From Gymnorhina tibicen (taxonomy: Eukaryota; Chordata; Aves; Passeriformes; Artamidae): a DNA stretch of 64,000 nucleotides. Positions 26,019-40,194 of the stretch are shown here, piece after piece; positions within the stretch are counted from its first letter, which is position 1; each line of letters opens with the position of its first letter. The position numbers and the translations under genes are program-made. The notes under the pieces were generated by a model. That model searched no databases, was not told the origin of the DNA, and saw nothing but the letters and a program-made list of their open reading frames with translations. The stretch is taken from NCBI GenBank assembly GCA_013399875.1, contig VXAZ01009369.1:1441298-1505297 (forward strand), written 5' to 3'.

Positions 26019-26962
26019 CCCACCTAAATTCCACTTCCAAAAGGAAACAAACTTTTCTAACATAGTTCCTAGGGAAAATAGTATGTGCTCAGAACCAGTC
26101 TCTCCTCAACTTACTCATAAATCTTCCCCATGGAAAATTAGGCACAACAGCTACCAGGCACTGCACTACTAAAAAAAGGTGACTTCAAGAATCACATGAC
26201 AGCTGAGGACAAAACAAGTATAACAATCAAGGAAATACAGTTGATTAAAATGAGACTTGGATCCTAGTATTTTGGATAGATTCTGACATGTACAAGAAAG
26301 GAAATACTGTTAAAAAACAGTTTTCAGAGTCTTCCATATTTTACTATTAATTCAAACAAACAGGAAAAAAAATCTGTCATTGAAGACAGATTCCACATTT
26401 CAAGTCTGCAGTAGCCCGTAGCTTTTCTTCTTGCAGAAACTTTAGCTAATGATACCACTTTTGCTCAATTTATCTAGTTTTTATTAAATTATGCTCAGCA
26501 CAGAGTCCAAGGCTGTAGCCATGACACAAGTCTAAAATTTCTTTCTTAGAAAAGAGTAATGACTGAAAATTGATGACAGGTTGTTTATCTGGTTCAATTT
26601 TTAAAACAACTCAAAGCAGGTATTTTCATTACTATCCATCATTTTCTGTATTAGTCACTGAGATTACTGCAGGTGAAGTATAGCCTCTAGCCCACCTTTC
26701 TAGCTTATTACTCACAGGAGTGATCCTACTTAGCTGAAAATAATGAATTTTTAAGCTTCTCATAAGATAAGAGTAGGAGACTGGTCTAGTTGTATCTAAT
26801 GATTTTTCACTCTCCAAATTACAAGATAAGATTCTGTAATTCAATTCTATCAAGCAGATGATGAGGGAGCGTTCTGTAACACCACACAAGTCTTTGTATG
26901 ATCCTGATTTTCATGTGTAAAAGATTCCACACAGAGGGGTTCTCAAGATATTTTTAAAAAAG

Positions 26963-26981
26963 ATGTATGTATGTATGTATG
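26963..26981. repeat. (ATGT)n microsatellite
   Basis: About four and a half tandem ATGT units lie just upstream of a CR1 element. Confidence 0.9.
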
Positions 26982-27124
26982 AAGATTTTGCTTTTTAGCA
27001 AGAGTATGGTTAGAATATTCCACTGTAATTACAGATACACACATTTGGAAAGCTGAGATAAGCCTTGGGCTGCTTGGCTCCCTGAACAGGAGGACCATGA
27101 GTGTGGGAATAGAGATTTTCCATT

Positions 27125-28400
27125 TGTGGACACTGAAATTGTAAGGGACCAGCTGTATCACCTGAATGTTCACAAGTCCTTGGGGCCTGATGGAATTAAT
27201 CCCAGAGTACCTGAGGAGCTAGTGAAGTTATGGCAGGACCTCTCTCAATCAGGTACCAAAGGTCCTGGGAGTCTGGGGAGGTCCCTGCTGACTGAAGCTG
27301 GCCAGTGTTATTCCACATGCCCTACAAAGAAGGATGTGAGGAAGATCCAGTGAACTACAGACTTTTTAGTCTAACCTCAGTACCTGCAAACATTATGGAG
27401 TACCAGATTCTCCTGGGTACTATTAAAGGCATTTGAAGAGTAATGCAATCATCAGGCACAGTTAACACGGGTTCACAAGAGGAAAGTCTCGTTTAACTCA
27501 CCTGACACCCTCCTGTGATAAGGTCAGCTGCTCAGTGGATGAAGGGAAGATGGTGGATGCAATTTTTCAGGATTCTGGGGAGGCTTTTGATACTGCCCCT
27601 CACAGCATCTGTCTGGAGAAGCTGTCCAGCTGTGGGATGAGCGGGTTCAGGGTGCGCTGGGTGAAGAACTGGCTGAAGGGCAGAGCTCAGAGGGCTGTAC
27701 TGACTGGGCTACACCTGGCTGGCCACTGGTCACCCGGGGCTGCTGGTTGGCAGCAGCTCAGTCTGAGTCAGCAGGGAGTGCCCTGGCAGCCAGGAGGGCA
27801 AACTGCATCCTGGGGTGCCTCAAAAAGGGCATCATCAGCCGGTCAAAAAAGGGGATTGTCCCACTGAATTCAGCGTTGGTGCAGCCTCACCTTGAATACT
27901 TGGGCAGTTCTGGGCCCCACAATTTAAGAAGGATGTGAAGGTCCCTGAGTGCATCCAGAGGACAGCAACAAAGCCAGTGACAGGACCAGAAGGAATGTCC
28001 CACGAGGAGCAGTTGAGGGCTTTGGGCTTGTCTAGTTTGGAGCAAAGGAGTCTGAGGGGTGACCTCACTGCTCTCCACAGCTTCCTGAGGAGGGGAATGG
28101 GAGAGGGAGGTGCTGAGCTCTTCTCCCTGGTATCCAGCGACAGGAGACGTGAGAATGGTTCAAAGCTGTGCCAGGGGAGATTTAGACTGGACATTAGCAA
28201 GCATTTCTTTACTGAGAGGGTGGTGAAACCCTGGAACAGGCTTCCTAGAGAGGTGGTCGATGCCCCAAGCCTGTCAGTGTTTACAAGGCACTTGGAAAAT
28301 GCCCATAATAACGTGCTTTAACTTGGCCAGCCCTGAATTGCTCAGGCAGTTGGACTAGATGATTGCTGTAGGTACCTTGCAACTGAAATAGTCTATTCTA
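27125..28400 (+). mobile_element. CR1 LINE, about 1.3 kb with decayed reverse transcriptase
   Basis: The longest young-type CR1 in the window. It enters within the ORF2 reverse transcriptase: the translated blocks 'KSLGPDGINPRVPEEL' near 27175 and 'FDTAPHSICLEKLSS' near 27585 correspond to RT motifs of non-LTR elements. It continues through 'WVKNWLKGRAQRAVLTG' to the thumb and 3' region ('ggacattagcaagcatttct') and ends near 'ggtaccttgcaactgaaata' at about 28390. Frames are broken by stops and frameshifts and the catalytic core is incomplete, so the element is inactive. Confidence 0.93.
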
Positions 28401-31400
28401 AGATGGTTGCAACACAGGTATATAATTTTTATTTACAAAATATATTGATTAGGATCTCTATGCAAGCCTGAGGTTGTCTGAGGTTATGTGGTGTACGGCT
28501 ATGGAACTGGCCCTCTACCTGCTGAACTGCACCCCAGTGACCTTTTGAAGTTCCAGTGCTGGAAATTATCGCCAAAAACCTGGTGTGATCTCAACTGAAA
28601 GTGTTTCCAATACTAGTGTTACTACAGGTTTCTAAATAAAATCATGTAGCTATAAAAAAAAAACTGATAAGGGAAAAGGAGAGAAGGTCTGTACTGCTTT
28701 TTCTGTTGAAGGCATCTTACAATGTTATTATTGAAGGTCAGATCCATTTGAAGGTTTCCATAAACATTCAAGATAGCGATCACATTCCATAACAGGCAAC
28801 TCCAAAGTCACAATAAAATTGTGCTGACACAAAGAAAACTCCTTCAAGAACTGACTGGGCATAAATTACAAATGCCCATTAAGTACATGTCCTGTTCTTG
28901 CATATCACACAAAGCCTTTGAGGAGTGCTGCAAACACAGCACAGCAGGGAATGACTCCATTTCTCCACAGAGAAATGCCCAGAGGCTGCCTGGGTGTGCA
29001 ACTCTTCAGTGCTACCCAAGAATATTTTGTGTTAGTATGACACACACCGCCTACCTCCTCTGCTGTGGACCCATAAGCCACGATCCGCTCTTGTTTGGAG
29101 AAGTCACAGGGCACAGATGTAAGCACAACTGAGAAGGGCAGTCACTTGTTTTAAGACCTCTGGAAGCATGCAATAAAGTGTCTTTTCCACAGAAGGCTGG
29201 CAGAAAGCAAACATGTCCTCAAGATATGTTCAAGAAAACATGCAGGAAGAAGTGCTGCCAACTACTTGGATCAGGAACACAGCTTAACAAAGTCATGAGG
29301 CCAACAACTTTACAAGGGCCCGCTGTGGGTTCTGTGGCTCTTCCTCTCAGGGTACCTTTTAAAAACTCAAGAAACTCCTTTTATAGGTCATTGTGAACTG
29401 CCTAGAAATATCGGACTTTAATATGAATCCCTAAACCTTGAAAATTATTTAAGAAGAAAAACAGTCCAAATTCAACCTCCTACACCTTTTCACTGTACCA
29501 TAAATAGAGGTGTTACTTATTTTCTTTGAGTCAGACATCTCTGAGGGCTCAGTCATGTAATGCACTGATGTAGAAGATACACCACCTACTTCATCTTGCT
29601 CAGCATTGTACATACAGGGAAACAACTCTGAATTTGACAGCCTCCTACTGGCAGCACTTCAGTGTCTTGAAATTACAGTCCACACTGGAGATAAACCGAG
29701 AGGAGGAAGGCAAGGGCTGACCCTGCAACCAAAATGAAATTTGCAGCCTGGCATTAGCTCTCAGAGTCCACCATAACCCACAGAATCCATATAAATGTAT
29801 ATTCACACATTTCCCATTTTTAAATGCATAATCAAACTACTTTCTAGTGCTCAATACTTCACCTCATGACAGAAGGCAGGAGTACTTCACAAAGCAATTT
29901 GTGGTATTTGGGAGGTTTTTTTGTGCAGATCAATAAACACTGGAGTTCAGTTACACTTAATTTCAAAAGGTCAGCAAGCCTTTTACATTTTTCCAGAAAA
30001 TGAACTGTTCTTAGGATCTTTATCTTGTTCCAAAAAAATGTACCTCACTCCATGTCTGTGACAAAACAAGCTTTTAGTGATCCTTGACATTTGGCAGTAC
30101 ACATGAAAGCTAGTCAAAACTGCATTTCAACCCCAAGAAACAGTTGACCCTTTAAGCCACAGGAATAGCAAATACCTTTACAAACTTAGAAAGCAATTGT
30201 ATTAGTATATGAAGGGAAGAACCATCCGTACTTGACTCAAAGAAGAATAATTAGAATTATATCAACTATAGGAAGAAATATAACTATTTCAGAATTTTTT
30301 CAGTACCATACACCTGATCTTTAGCTCAGTAAACTCTTAGGGGTAAGACTGAAACTTTTATCAGGATGAAGCTCTCCCATGGGTCTTGTAAATTCCCCAA
30401 AACCTAGATTAACCTGATGTCAGGTGTAACCATGTAGGGGCAATTCCTAGATTTCTGAAGGACAGCAAAAAATATCTTCCAAAGATAAACAACAGAAATA
30501 GAAGTTTCTGTCACCATAAACATTAAGTCTGATACAGTACTAGATTACAAGGAACAGAAAAAAATTTAAATACTTCTAAAAAGCTATGCAAGGTCTTCAG
30601 TAAAAAGATCAGTATAAGTCAAATTCATTTGAAGAGCAGCTAATGCTGGCATGACTGAATGTAGGGCATACATTTTTCTTTCCACTGTAGTTATGCATGT
30701 AAGCATGAAAAACCTCACAGAAGGTCAGGCATTTTTTCCAGCAGACTGGAGGAAAATGTTTTAGAATAATCCAGTTGAAGAAGGATGCGAGAATGAACTC
30801 TTTTCTTCTTTTTAGTTACATTTTAGTTTCACCTTAAGGTCTGAGAAAAAGCTTGCTGTGCCAAGCACTCTGCCATTGTGGATGTGGCTCAGCCTGTGGA
30901 ACTGGGTTCTTTTCCACTTCATTCTCCCTCATGAACATTCTGGGATGCTCTATATGAAAGATGCTTGCACTAAAATATGTGTTATTTTTCTAAATGTCTC
31001 CGTATTTACCAGGTAAGGTAAATTCTCAGCCTAGCAATACCCTGCACTGGCAGAGTGGGTCTCGACCAACTGGTGCCTGAATGTGTATCCTAACCACAAA
31101 TACGCCTTCTTAAAGTGAGCATGGTTAAAACTCTGCATCTGCATTTCTCAGCTGGTCACATTATCAAAAACAGGACAGACCAATCCCAGATATAAGGGTA
31201 TACACTCATGTTGTAAGGCACTGAGCATGTGGACTTTTCTTAACTAGGGATCTGGGGGATTATATTTCAGGTAACACGTAGTGACCACTTGCATCCTGAA
31301 CCTGCCAGAACAGCTGCAGCCCACAAGGACAAAAGAGCCCAGAGCAAAGGTGAGAAGGAGAAAAAGCAGTTTCAAGCTTTCAAGGGGCAGTCTGTGCAGC

Positions 31401-32669
31401 AATCTCCCAAAGGACTTTGGGGCTCGCCCACCTTAGAACAGTCATTTATCTGGAGGGAATGTTTTATCACCATTTGAGATCAAGGAGGCTGGTGGATGAA
31501 GGGTGAGGGAGACCATGACTAATGGACCTAACCCAAACAGCCTCATGATAGAAACATTCTTATGGCGCAGGGAGAACACCCATCAGGCCTATGGAGGACC
31601 TGCAACTAAGCCTCTTCTCAAATGTTTTTCTGAATAGGGATTGATTTAAACAAGTGTTTTCCTTAAAACAGGAGCTTAAGCAGTAGAAAAATCAATAGAA
31701 GCATTTATCAGGAAAAGGCAAAAATCAGTTACTTTTGATTCAAAATGAATACCATGGGGGAAACTAGGTTCAGAGTGTATCCTTCTGTTCAAGCAGAATT
31801 AGAATTTATAGTGGAAAGTTGTGTAATATAATTGGCTAATTCTTAGCACCAGTCTTTCAACATCAGTGAAAGTCTCCCTACAAGTAAAATGTTATCAAAT
31901 TTTATTAGCAGTTACACGCACAAAAAAAAAAGTCAGTAAACTCTGTGCTGGAGATAACTGTTAATTCAGCTGGTCAATAAACAGCAACTACACCAGTTTC
32001 AGCTTTGTTTGGGGATTAATACAACTGATAATGAGAAGTTTACAAGACTGCAAAAATTGTTTTTTAACATACGCTTGTGTAAAACTAATAGTAACTACAT
32101 TGGTATGTGCACGTGCCTTGAATACACATGCAGCCTTGGAACAACACGCAACTTACCATACGAGAAGGTCTTCTGTAGCGTGAACAGACTGGTGAAAAAA
32201 TGCTGATAACCCCAACTTTTTCTACTACATTTTTAACTTGCTGATACCTCTCATGTTTTCCTCTTGCCTGCTGCCTCCTTTTCCTCTTCTCCATCTTGCT
32301 AATCCCTTCAGTTATTCCCTCCTGAAGTAACTGGCCTCAGGTAATTAACAAATCTTCAGCACCTGCAGGTTGCAGCACTGGGCTCACCTCTTCAGCAGGC
32401 CTTCCCTAGAGATCAGAGGTGAGCAGGATTTGTGCTGTTGAATAGATTCCCTGGAAAAAATGATGCTTCAGAAGCTGAGAAATTACTGATGTTCCCAGAT
32501 TTCCATGTAATGCTGGCAAATCTTGGAGTTCTTTTATCTCTTCTGTCCAGAAGAGTTGCAGAGACAGCACATGCTAGAAATGACACTGCAAACTAGAGAT
32601 TAACCCACCCATTCTCCATCTGGGCACCAGTGGCAAAGTGCCATCAAAAGCAAACAAACCACTTCTTGT
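28401..32669. other. Intergenic, nothing recognised
   Basis: About 4.3 kb without recognisable exon, RNA or repeat. The ORFs of up to 103 codons have no family signature. Confidence 0.4.
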
Positions 32670-33180
32670 CCACAACACAGGAAGGACATTGACCTGTTGG
32701 ATGAGTCCAGAGGAGAGCCACCAAGTCGGTAAGAGGACAGAGCACTCTCCCTATGAGAGAAGGCTGAGAGAATTGGGATTGTTCAGCCTGGAGCAGAGAA
32801 GGCTTCAGGGCAACCTAATTGCAGTTTTCCAGTCCCTGAAGGGAACTTACAGGAAAGAAGGGCCAAGACTATTTACAAGAGCATGACCTGACAGGACAAG
32901 AGGGAATGAGTTCAAATTGAAGGAGAGTAGGTTTAGATTAGATATTAGGGGGAAACTTCTTTACTGTGAGGGTGGTGAGGCACTGAACAGGTTGCCCAGT
33001 GAAGTGGTTGATGCACCATCCCTGGCAGTGTTCAAGACCAGGTGGGACGGGACTATGAGCAACCTGGTCTAGCTGAAAGTGTCCCCTGCCCATGGCAGGG
33101 GGGTTGGAACTAGATGATCTTCAAGGTCCGTTCCAACCCAAACCATTTTACAGTTCCATGGTTCTAGTGTTCTACGATTT
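32670..33180 (+). mobile_element. CR1 LINE 3' fragment
   Basis: A 5'-truncated CR1 starting at 'aggaaggacattgacctg', running through 'cagcctggagcagagaagg' and 'tttactgtgagggtggtgag' to the 3' end 'gatcttcaaggtccgttcc' and 'aacccaaaccattttacagttc'. The terminal repeat region is degenerate. It carries no coding capacity. Confidence 0.93.
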
Positions 33181-36100
33181 TCCTGTATTTTCTGTGCTGC
33201 TTTAGGTGTGTCCACACTAGCACAGAGGAAGTGGGACAAGGTAATCACAAAAGCCATGCTGTGCTTTCTTGCACATGCCAGAATGGATATTCTCAGACAA
33301 GGATTAGGATACAACATAGGCAAGCCACACCAGAGGCTAAAAGCTACAGAACAGTTGGACAGTGGGGTACAAGCAGAACTGTGGGTTGTACAGAATTTTT
33401 TAGCAATCCTCAGATACCTTTTACCATCATTCATCTGTCAGAAGTTGCTTTTTTTCAAATTGCTTCAGCCTCCTTCCTTTACATTTATCTCCCAGCAGTC
33501 CTGTTCCTTGTACTGAGATACCTGGAAATGACAGAGACAAGGTACTGCTCCCATATCCAGCAAAGTATAAGACAGATGGGCAAAAGAGTCTGCCCAGATG
33601 AATGTTACTCTGAGAGCAGAAATTTTCACTTGACCTGAGAATCATATTGTTTTCATGCCTATATGTCCATATATTTTCATTCTCCCATGCCCTCAGCTTT
33701 CATTCTCCCCTTAGTCCCTCAGCTCCCATCTCCTAGTAGCATGTATGTTGGCCCAGTCAGTCACAGTCTTTCTGTCTTGCCTGATTAATTTTGATTGCGC
33801 AATAGTTTCAACAGGAGACTAGCCTCTTTATACCACAGGAGTCCACAACTTGGCACTCTGGTTCTGTCTAGGGAGACAGAGGTTTGATTCCTCTGTCTGC
33901 AGAAGGAATTAAAGTTAGGAGTAAGATCTCACTATAAGGTCATTCCGTAAGCACAAGAAGGGGACACTGGCATCATTACTTTGGTTAAACAAAGAGAGAG
34001 GACAGGTCCCTCCTGCTTTTTTGTTTTGTGGGGTGGGGAAGAGCAAAAAAGGGGACGTATCAATGTCTGACCTCAGGGCATTGAGACACTGAAATCCCCT
34101 GGGGATCTACCTGAAGACACCTGAGATTTTATTTTAAAGAAAGCAGTGCAAAGAACAAAACGAGAAGTCCAGTATGTTCCTCATATCCTGTAACCACTGG
34201 CAGTACCTAGATGTTGATGGCCTCATTCTCAGGACTATTGCCTTGAAAGCAGAAGTGATGAAATTACATACAACTAGAGAGACTTCACCGTCCCTCTGGA
34301 TTTTCCCCATAATTCAACATCTCTCTCCTGTAATGCTGCAAAAATATAATGGGCTTTTTCTTTTTCATCTGAACAGAGAAATGGGTTGTCACAATACAAA
34401 TAGTAATCTGACATTTGCAGGGCAGGATCATGCCGTGTTTTGCTGAAGGCCATTTTGATAGGTCTTTTCATATACTACTCTTGACTGAACCTGGTAATCA
34501 AACAGATGGAACAAAACAAGTACTTACTGACTAAACCAGTGCCGGCCCCTCAGCAACCCAACTGTGTTTGCGTGGCACAAAAAAACAACACAACGCTAAT
34601 TCCCTCCTGTTCCCCTCAATAGAAAGAGCATTTTCCAGGATACAGGGGAGAGCACTTAAGAGGTCAAACTCATCCCCAGTAGACTGACGCCAGTGCCACA
34701 GCAGCAGCTGATTCTAAGGAGAGTATTTATTCAAGAACAGAATGTGGCACTGCTCTTTTCTTCTATTTAATTTCAGGTAACATTTATGGTCCACAGAAAG
34801 AAAAAATAAGGGGTTTTTTTGTTGTAACAATCCCCAACATCCGGCTATGCTCTCCAAAGGTAAATATAGGTCCAAACTTCCTCCCCAACTTCAAACTAGC
34901 TCCTTAATAGAGCATTAATTGTATGACACTCTTATGCAAAAATTAGAAAAAGATGGCCCCAAAGACATCAAGCACCTATCCCCATAAGATGGTTCACTCA
35001 TATTTAAGGGGCCAAAAACACAAGTCAATTTTACTGAATATATGGCCAATTATTCACGGCATCAGAATTAATGTAATTAACATTATAATGGATTTCTTCA
35101 AAAGGAAACTAGTATAATAATTACACAAGGCATTCTAAATGGGAAACAAAGCCAACTACAAATTTCAGAGGTTATTTTATGCAAATACTGTAGCCATAGT
35201 GTTCTGAGAAATCCATTGTAAGCTGAATTGTCCACTTTTGATACTATGAATAATTGCATATCCATTTATTTCTAATAACCTATTATTTATGTGCAATTTC
35301 TTTTGTCCTTCTAAATGCTATGAACCCATTTAGAGAAACCACCTACATGACAACTTACCAATTATCCTTATAAAATGTTGCATTGCTTTGGATTAGCTAC
35401 ACACAATTAAATGCCAACTAACTATTGTGTTCATATAAGTTAGCAAAAGTCTGTGAACCCCAGCAATATAACACTGCATTTAATTCTAAACCATTTCTAA
35501 AAGAAGCTGATTTATATATAATCACCCCAGAACACAATCAAATTGCACTCAGTTTTGCCATTAAAAAGATTAGTGAGTGCAGGTATCAATATTTAATGTG
35601 CAAATAACAACCGCCATTTTCCATACCATCCCCAAACAAACTCAAACTGCTTCACTCTTCCAGTGCACTGATATTGCAGCCACTGTCCCCTGTACACCCA
35701 TGAGCAGCTGCATGGTGCCATGCATTTACCCACCCTGTTCACCTTGGGATACACTGACATTTCACAAATTGGCTTACAGTCAGTAATTGGATTACTCACA
35801 CCTATTGCATCCATGCTGTGGGACTCTGATTTCCTCTAGGTCACACTGCTGAGCATCAGTGTCGCTCAGAGGAGCTGGCCCCTGCTGATGTGAGCCCTCA
35901 GAACTGCAGTAATCAGGGCTCTCAGAACGGAGCTGACTCCTGCCTGGCTAGCTGTGTGCATACCAACCAGCAAATATTCAATGTGTTTCCTTTCAAGCTC
36001 CTTTTGTCTCTTTAAGCTCACCATAAAACTGCTGTAGCACCTCAGTAGCTCCTGTGCCCAAGACACTATGCCTTGTGCTGCCTCAGAGGACAGCAGGGCA

Positions 36101-39100
36101 GCTGCGGGGTGCAGTGGGACCTGCCAGGGGAGTGATCTGCTGCCACGGGTGGGTTACAGAGGCAGCAAGCAGGGTTCAGTCCTGGAAGCCTCCACATCTT
36201 CTGAAAGACTGCAGCACAGCTGTACCTGAGCTATGGGTCGTCTCTTCCTCCAATCCTCAATGACGTTGATTTAATGCTGGACTTCGAGCAGTTTTCCTTC
36301 TGAAGCAAACTCAGGCTACTTCTGTTATTGTTATTCTGGAGGGTCTGCCATGCCAGCAAACAGCTTTATATTTACAGCAGTTAATAATGATACTTATTCT
36401 ACTCGTTACGTAGTTATCTTTCTATATTCATGCAATTTTCTTCTCTTTTGGTGCCCTCGGACTTCCAGCAAACAATTCTGTTGTGGACAAAGCACTTGTA
36501 TGGCCCTCAAATTGTAAGCCATTCAAAACATAGACAGTGAAAAATGGAACACAAAACAGACCTGGAGGGCCTGTCCTCCACTGTCCAGAAGCTGTGAAAC
36601 CACCCATGTATAAAATACACAGTCTCTTGTGCTTCAGATTGCTGAGTTAAAACGGCAACAGTCAGGGCACAGGGGCTGGAGAGGCATAAAATGGTCTGCA
36701 AAAGCCATTAAGTGCCACAGAGACATTTGGATTTGATAGGAACAGAAGATTGTTTACGGCCCTGTTTACTCCTGACCATGAATACTGTGCTTTGTGTACA
36801 ACAAGGACCTGAGCAAACCCCAGCGCTGTGACACATTTGTTGCTGTGCTGAGACTCCGCAGGGCACAGACACTTCCCACTGGCACAATGGCTTTCCTGAG
36901 GCTTTCTGCTCCAAATTATAACCTCCAGCAGTATGGAAAACACACTCATCAAACACATACAGCCTTCAGAGCTGATCTTCCTTCTGTACCCTCTTGTTTT
37001 TATGTGGTCCCGTTCCTCCACAAGCCCCCATGCCATGTTTTTTCTCTCTCTGGTAAGAACACAGTCCTGCTTTACTGCTAGAAAAATCCTTAGGAGTTTG
37101 GGATTCAGACAGAATGGGGAACCTACTGTGCTTTTCACCACCATGCAACCATCCAGGCAGGCTGGCACCTTCAGTCACCAGGAGGGGAACAGATTCCCAG
37201 CTGTGTTTGCCCCAGCTCCAAGAGCTAAGCTACGTTTTTTAGACATGAGAGAACAACTCCTCTCACCTTTAAAAGCCAGCCATGTAGCACTGGACAGGCC
37301 AAGAGAGAAAGCTCCTGCAGCAGGAGAGCCCCAAGGCAGTGGGCTGTGGCAGCCATGGAGTTTTCCCACTGCTCCCAAGGTGAGGGGAGAGGGGGTTTCC
37401 CAGTGCAGCCTCCTCTCAGCATGGCGAGGGCCATGGGTTCACACCTGGTTTTGAAGGGAGGGAGGTGCACAGATGCCCAGCCTCCACGAGGTCTCACCAC
37501 ATCTGCAGAAGTTGTTACAATAGCTTTCTGTGAGAAATAAATGAGAAAGACAGAAGATTATAAGTGTTCTTTTTTTGGTTGTTTGTTGGGGTTTTTTTTT
37601 CCAAACATTTATTGGGATGTATGTCTAATGCCTAAGATTAGTATTTCAGTTTCTTCTCTGAATATAAATAAATGGCCTATGGATATATCAGAGGTACACC
37701 GTAATGCAACTATGAGTTATTCGCCTGCTGGGGCAATGCTAATGAGCGTTCTAGCAATGAAAATGGCTTCACTGGCTTGTAAAATATAAAACAGCAGGGA
37801 ACTCACTGGAGACCCCACAAGCATATGTCAATAAACTTAAATTATTCACAAATACACAAGTCTCCCAAGATACCAGCTTCCCAGCCCCCTTTCATTTCCT
37901 GATTGCTCCTGACTGCATCACATTTTGAGCAAAGTCAAACACTAATTTTCTGTCTTCCTCAAGCCTCTAAAGTTTTTGCAGAAGCCGAATAATCATATGA
38001 AAAACATTTCGTTCAGAGGCAAACTGAATATTTTATTGGCTAATACTTCATAGTATCCAATTGACATGCATTGCAAAGTGCAATAGCAATACAGGACAAC
38101 TGTATCTAAGACCATAAACACCTGAACATAAATTACATTTTACCAGAGTGCTCTAGCAATGCACTCAGACACAGCACTGATACAGTGTGCTCTCGTTCAG
38201 AATGTTGCTGGTTCTTTGTTTCTCTCCTCTACATCAATCCTGACAATATTAACATCTGTTACAATCACTGACCACTCTCATTTTGACACTTCCAGTGTAC
38301 ACTGCCAAGCTCTGCAGTGTGTCACAAGTAAAACAGAAGGTGCTAATCCCCACTAAAGGTCCTTCAGCCAAAATTCAGATCAATGTTTGGACTTCAACCA
38401 AAAACAAAAAAAAAATCCCACATTAGAATACAAGTCCAGGCATCTGTTGTCATAAAAAGATTGTGATTGTTGTATTTCATGACCCTTTTCATTATAAATC
38501 CATTTGGCATCCTTTATAACAGCCAGCCTACCCTCAGAAAAAATTATTTGATATGTCATATGTGCCCTGTGCTTTTACAGCACTTCTATTGTAATTCGAC
38601 ATTAATTACCTTTCCAATTAATGTACTGCATAATGCTGCAATATAAAATGCTCACATTTTGCAAATGAGAAAATTGAGCTCAGTTCTGTCTGCTTTGATC
38701 CCATTTTACTTTTATTATAATTCAGTACCAGAATTCTTTTCCTTCTTGGTTGGGTTATTGACACCCTGAACACACACAAGGGAGCTATCTCCTGCATAGA
38801 AAAGATACAGTTATTATTTTTTTTTCAAGAGAAGGCCTCCAATTTATTTTTCAATACCATTTAGATGTATTTTCTTGCCTTATGATTGTTACTGAATAGC
38901 TCATAAGGAAAATGGAGGTGACAGAAGTACTAATAGAACAGCATTTACCAGTTACCATGGATGTAACCATAAATACCTAAAACTGCTGGAAAACGGTACA
39001 TGTGAAGCAGATTACAAATACAGAAAAAATGTGATATCAAAACTGTGGTCAGAGAATGGAAAACATCCTCTTATTTAGAAGCTAAATGATCCTTTATTCC

Positions 39101-39533
39101 TTAACGTATTCCTTAAATATTGTGTGTCAAAAATACCATTCAAAGTTTTACTGCTGAGTACAATAATAAAAAAAAAAAAGCTAAAATATATAGAGAGTAT
39201 AACATATAGTAATGGAAAATACATATACAAAATTGCTTCCTATATTTATGACGGAAAGAATATATGGTGACTTTCCACAATGAGGAACTTAATTCTTCTG
39301 TTTGTTTGGTTTAGCTGCTGTCAATAGCTGCAATCTTTTTGGGCTACTGGATTTGAACTCCAGTGCCACCATCTCAAAGCACCTCACAGTTCTTTTTCAT
39401 CCTGAATGTGCTAGAGTGCTTATGGAAGGTACAAATTCTCCCTTTCTCCAGAGACGTTAGGTCTAGCTTTCTTCCCTCTTACCTCACCACATCATTTTTA
39501 ACAGAACTGAACCTGTAACACACAGAAAGCTGC

Positions 39534-39555
39534 AAAAAAAAAAAAAAAAAAAAAA
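39534..39555. repeat. Poly(A) run
   Basis: Twenty-two consecutive A. No retroposed gene or SINE body is recognisable immediately 5' of it, so it may be simple low-complexity DNA. Confidence 0.9.
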
Positions 39556-40168
39556 TCAGGTGACCCTCACACTCACTAGTCTTATATTCATCGTTTAATG
39601 CCCACCATTAGCTGAAGTTACTGAGTATGGGAATATGCCCTCGAAAGAATGTGCAAATCAGACTGAAGGAATTTTAGACTGTCACCTATAAAATATTCCC
39701 TCAGATAGCTAAACAGCCTCATTTTAAATAACATTGCTGGTCAAAAGGTCTATTTTTAAGAGTATGTTTACGAGCAGCCTACTTACCATCTTGAGATAGG
39801 ATTTCCTCTTGAACTATTTTGGAATACTTCACTGTAATCTTGAACTTTAAGGGCACTGGCTAGCCATCAGTGATCTATCAGTAATTCAGACAACCTATTT
39901 TAATGGGAAGTAGTGCTTCTGCTTCAACCTCATCCTTGACCAAAGCCTTCTGAACTTACTTTTACTAATTGCTTAGCAATGATCTTGACCTACTGCTGCA
40001 GCAGGTACAGCTGAGGCAAATAGCCATGGAATGCTGCTACTTTTCCCAGTGCCTATGTAAAGTTATAGGGAACCTCAGATTTATTTAAGATACTTTTAGC
40101 AACCTGAAACTTTCATTTGTTTGGTATTAACCAACTTCATTCTGATACGGCTTGATTTTGTGATTTCT

Positions 40169-40194
40169 ATTTATTTTATTTATTTATTTATTTA
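40169..40194. repeat. (TTTA)n microsatellite
   Basis: Tandem TTTA/TTTTA units, about six copies with one interruption. Confidence 0.9.

Noticed and set aside
33840..33910. B-box-like 'gaggtttgattcctc' resembling a tRNA-derived SINE
   Set aside because: The hairpin is neat but no A-box or SINE body could be confirmed around it.
36662..37168. 168-codon minus frame and overlapping 173-codon plus frame (36933-37454)
   Set aside because: Opposite-strand overlapping frames with no family motif and no splice or promoter context; most likely chance.
39340..39400. tRNA T-arm-like 'actggagttcaaatccagt' on the minus strand
   Set aside because: No acceptor, D or anticodon arms at tRNA distances; at most an old SINE B-box or chance.
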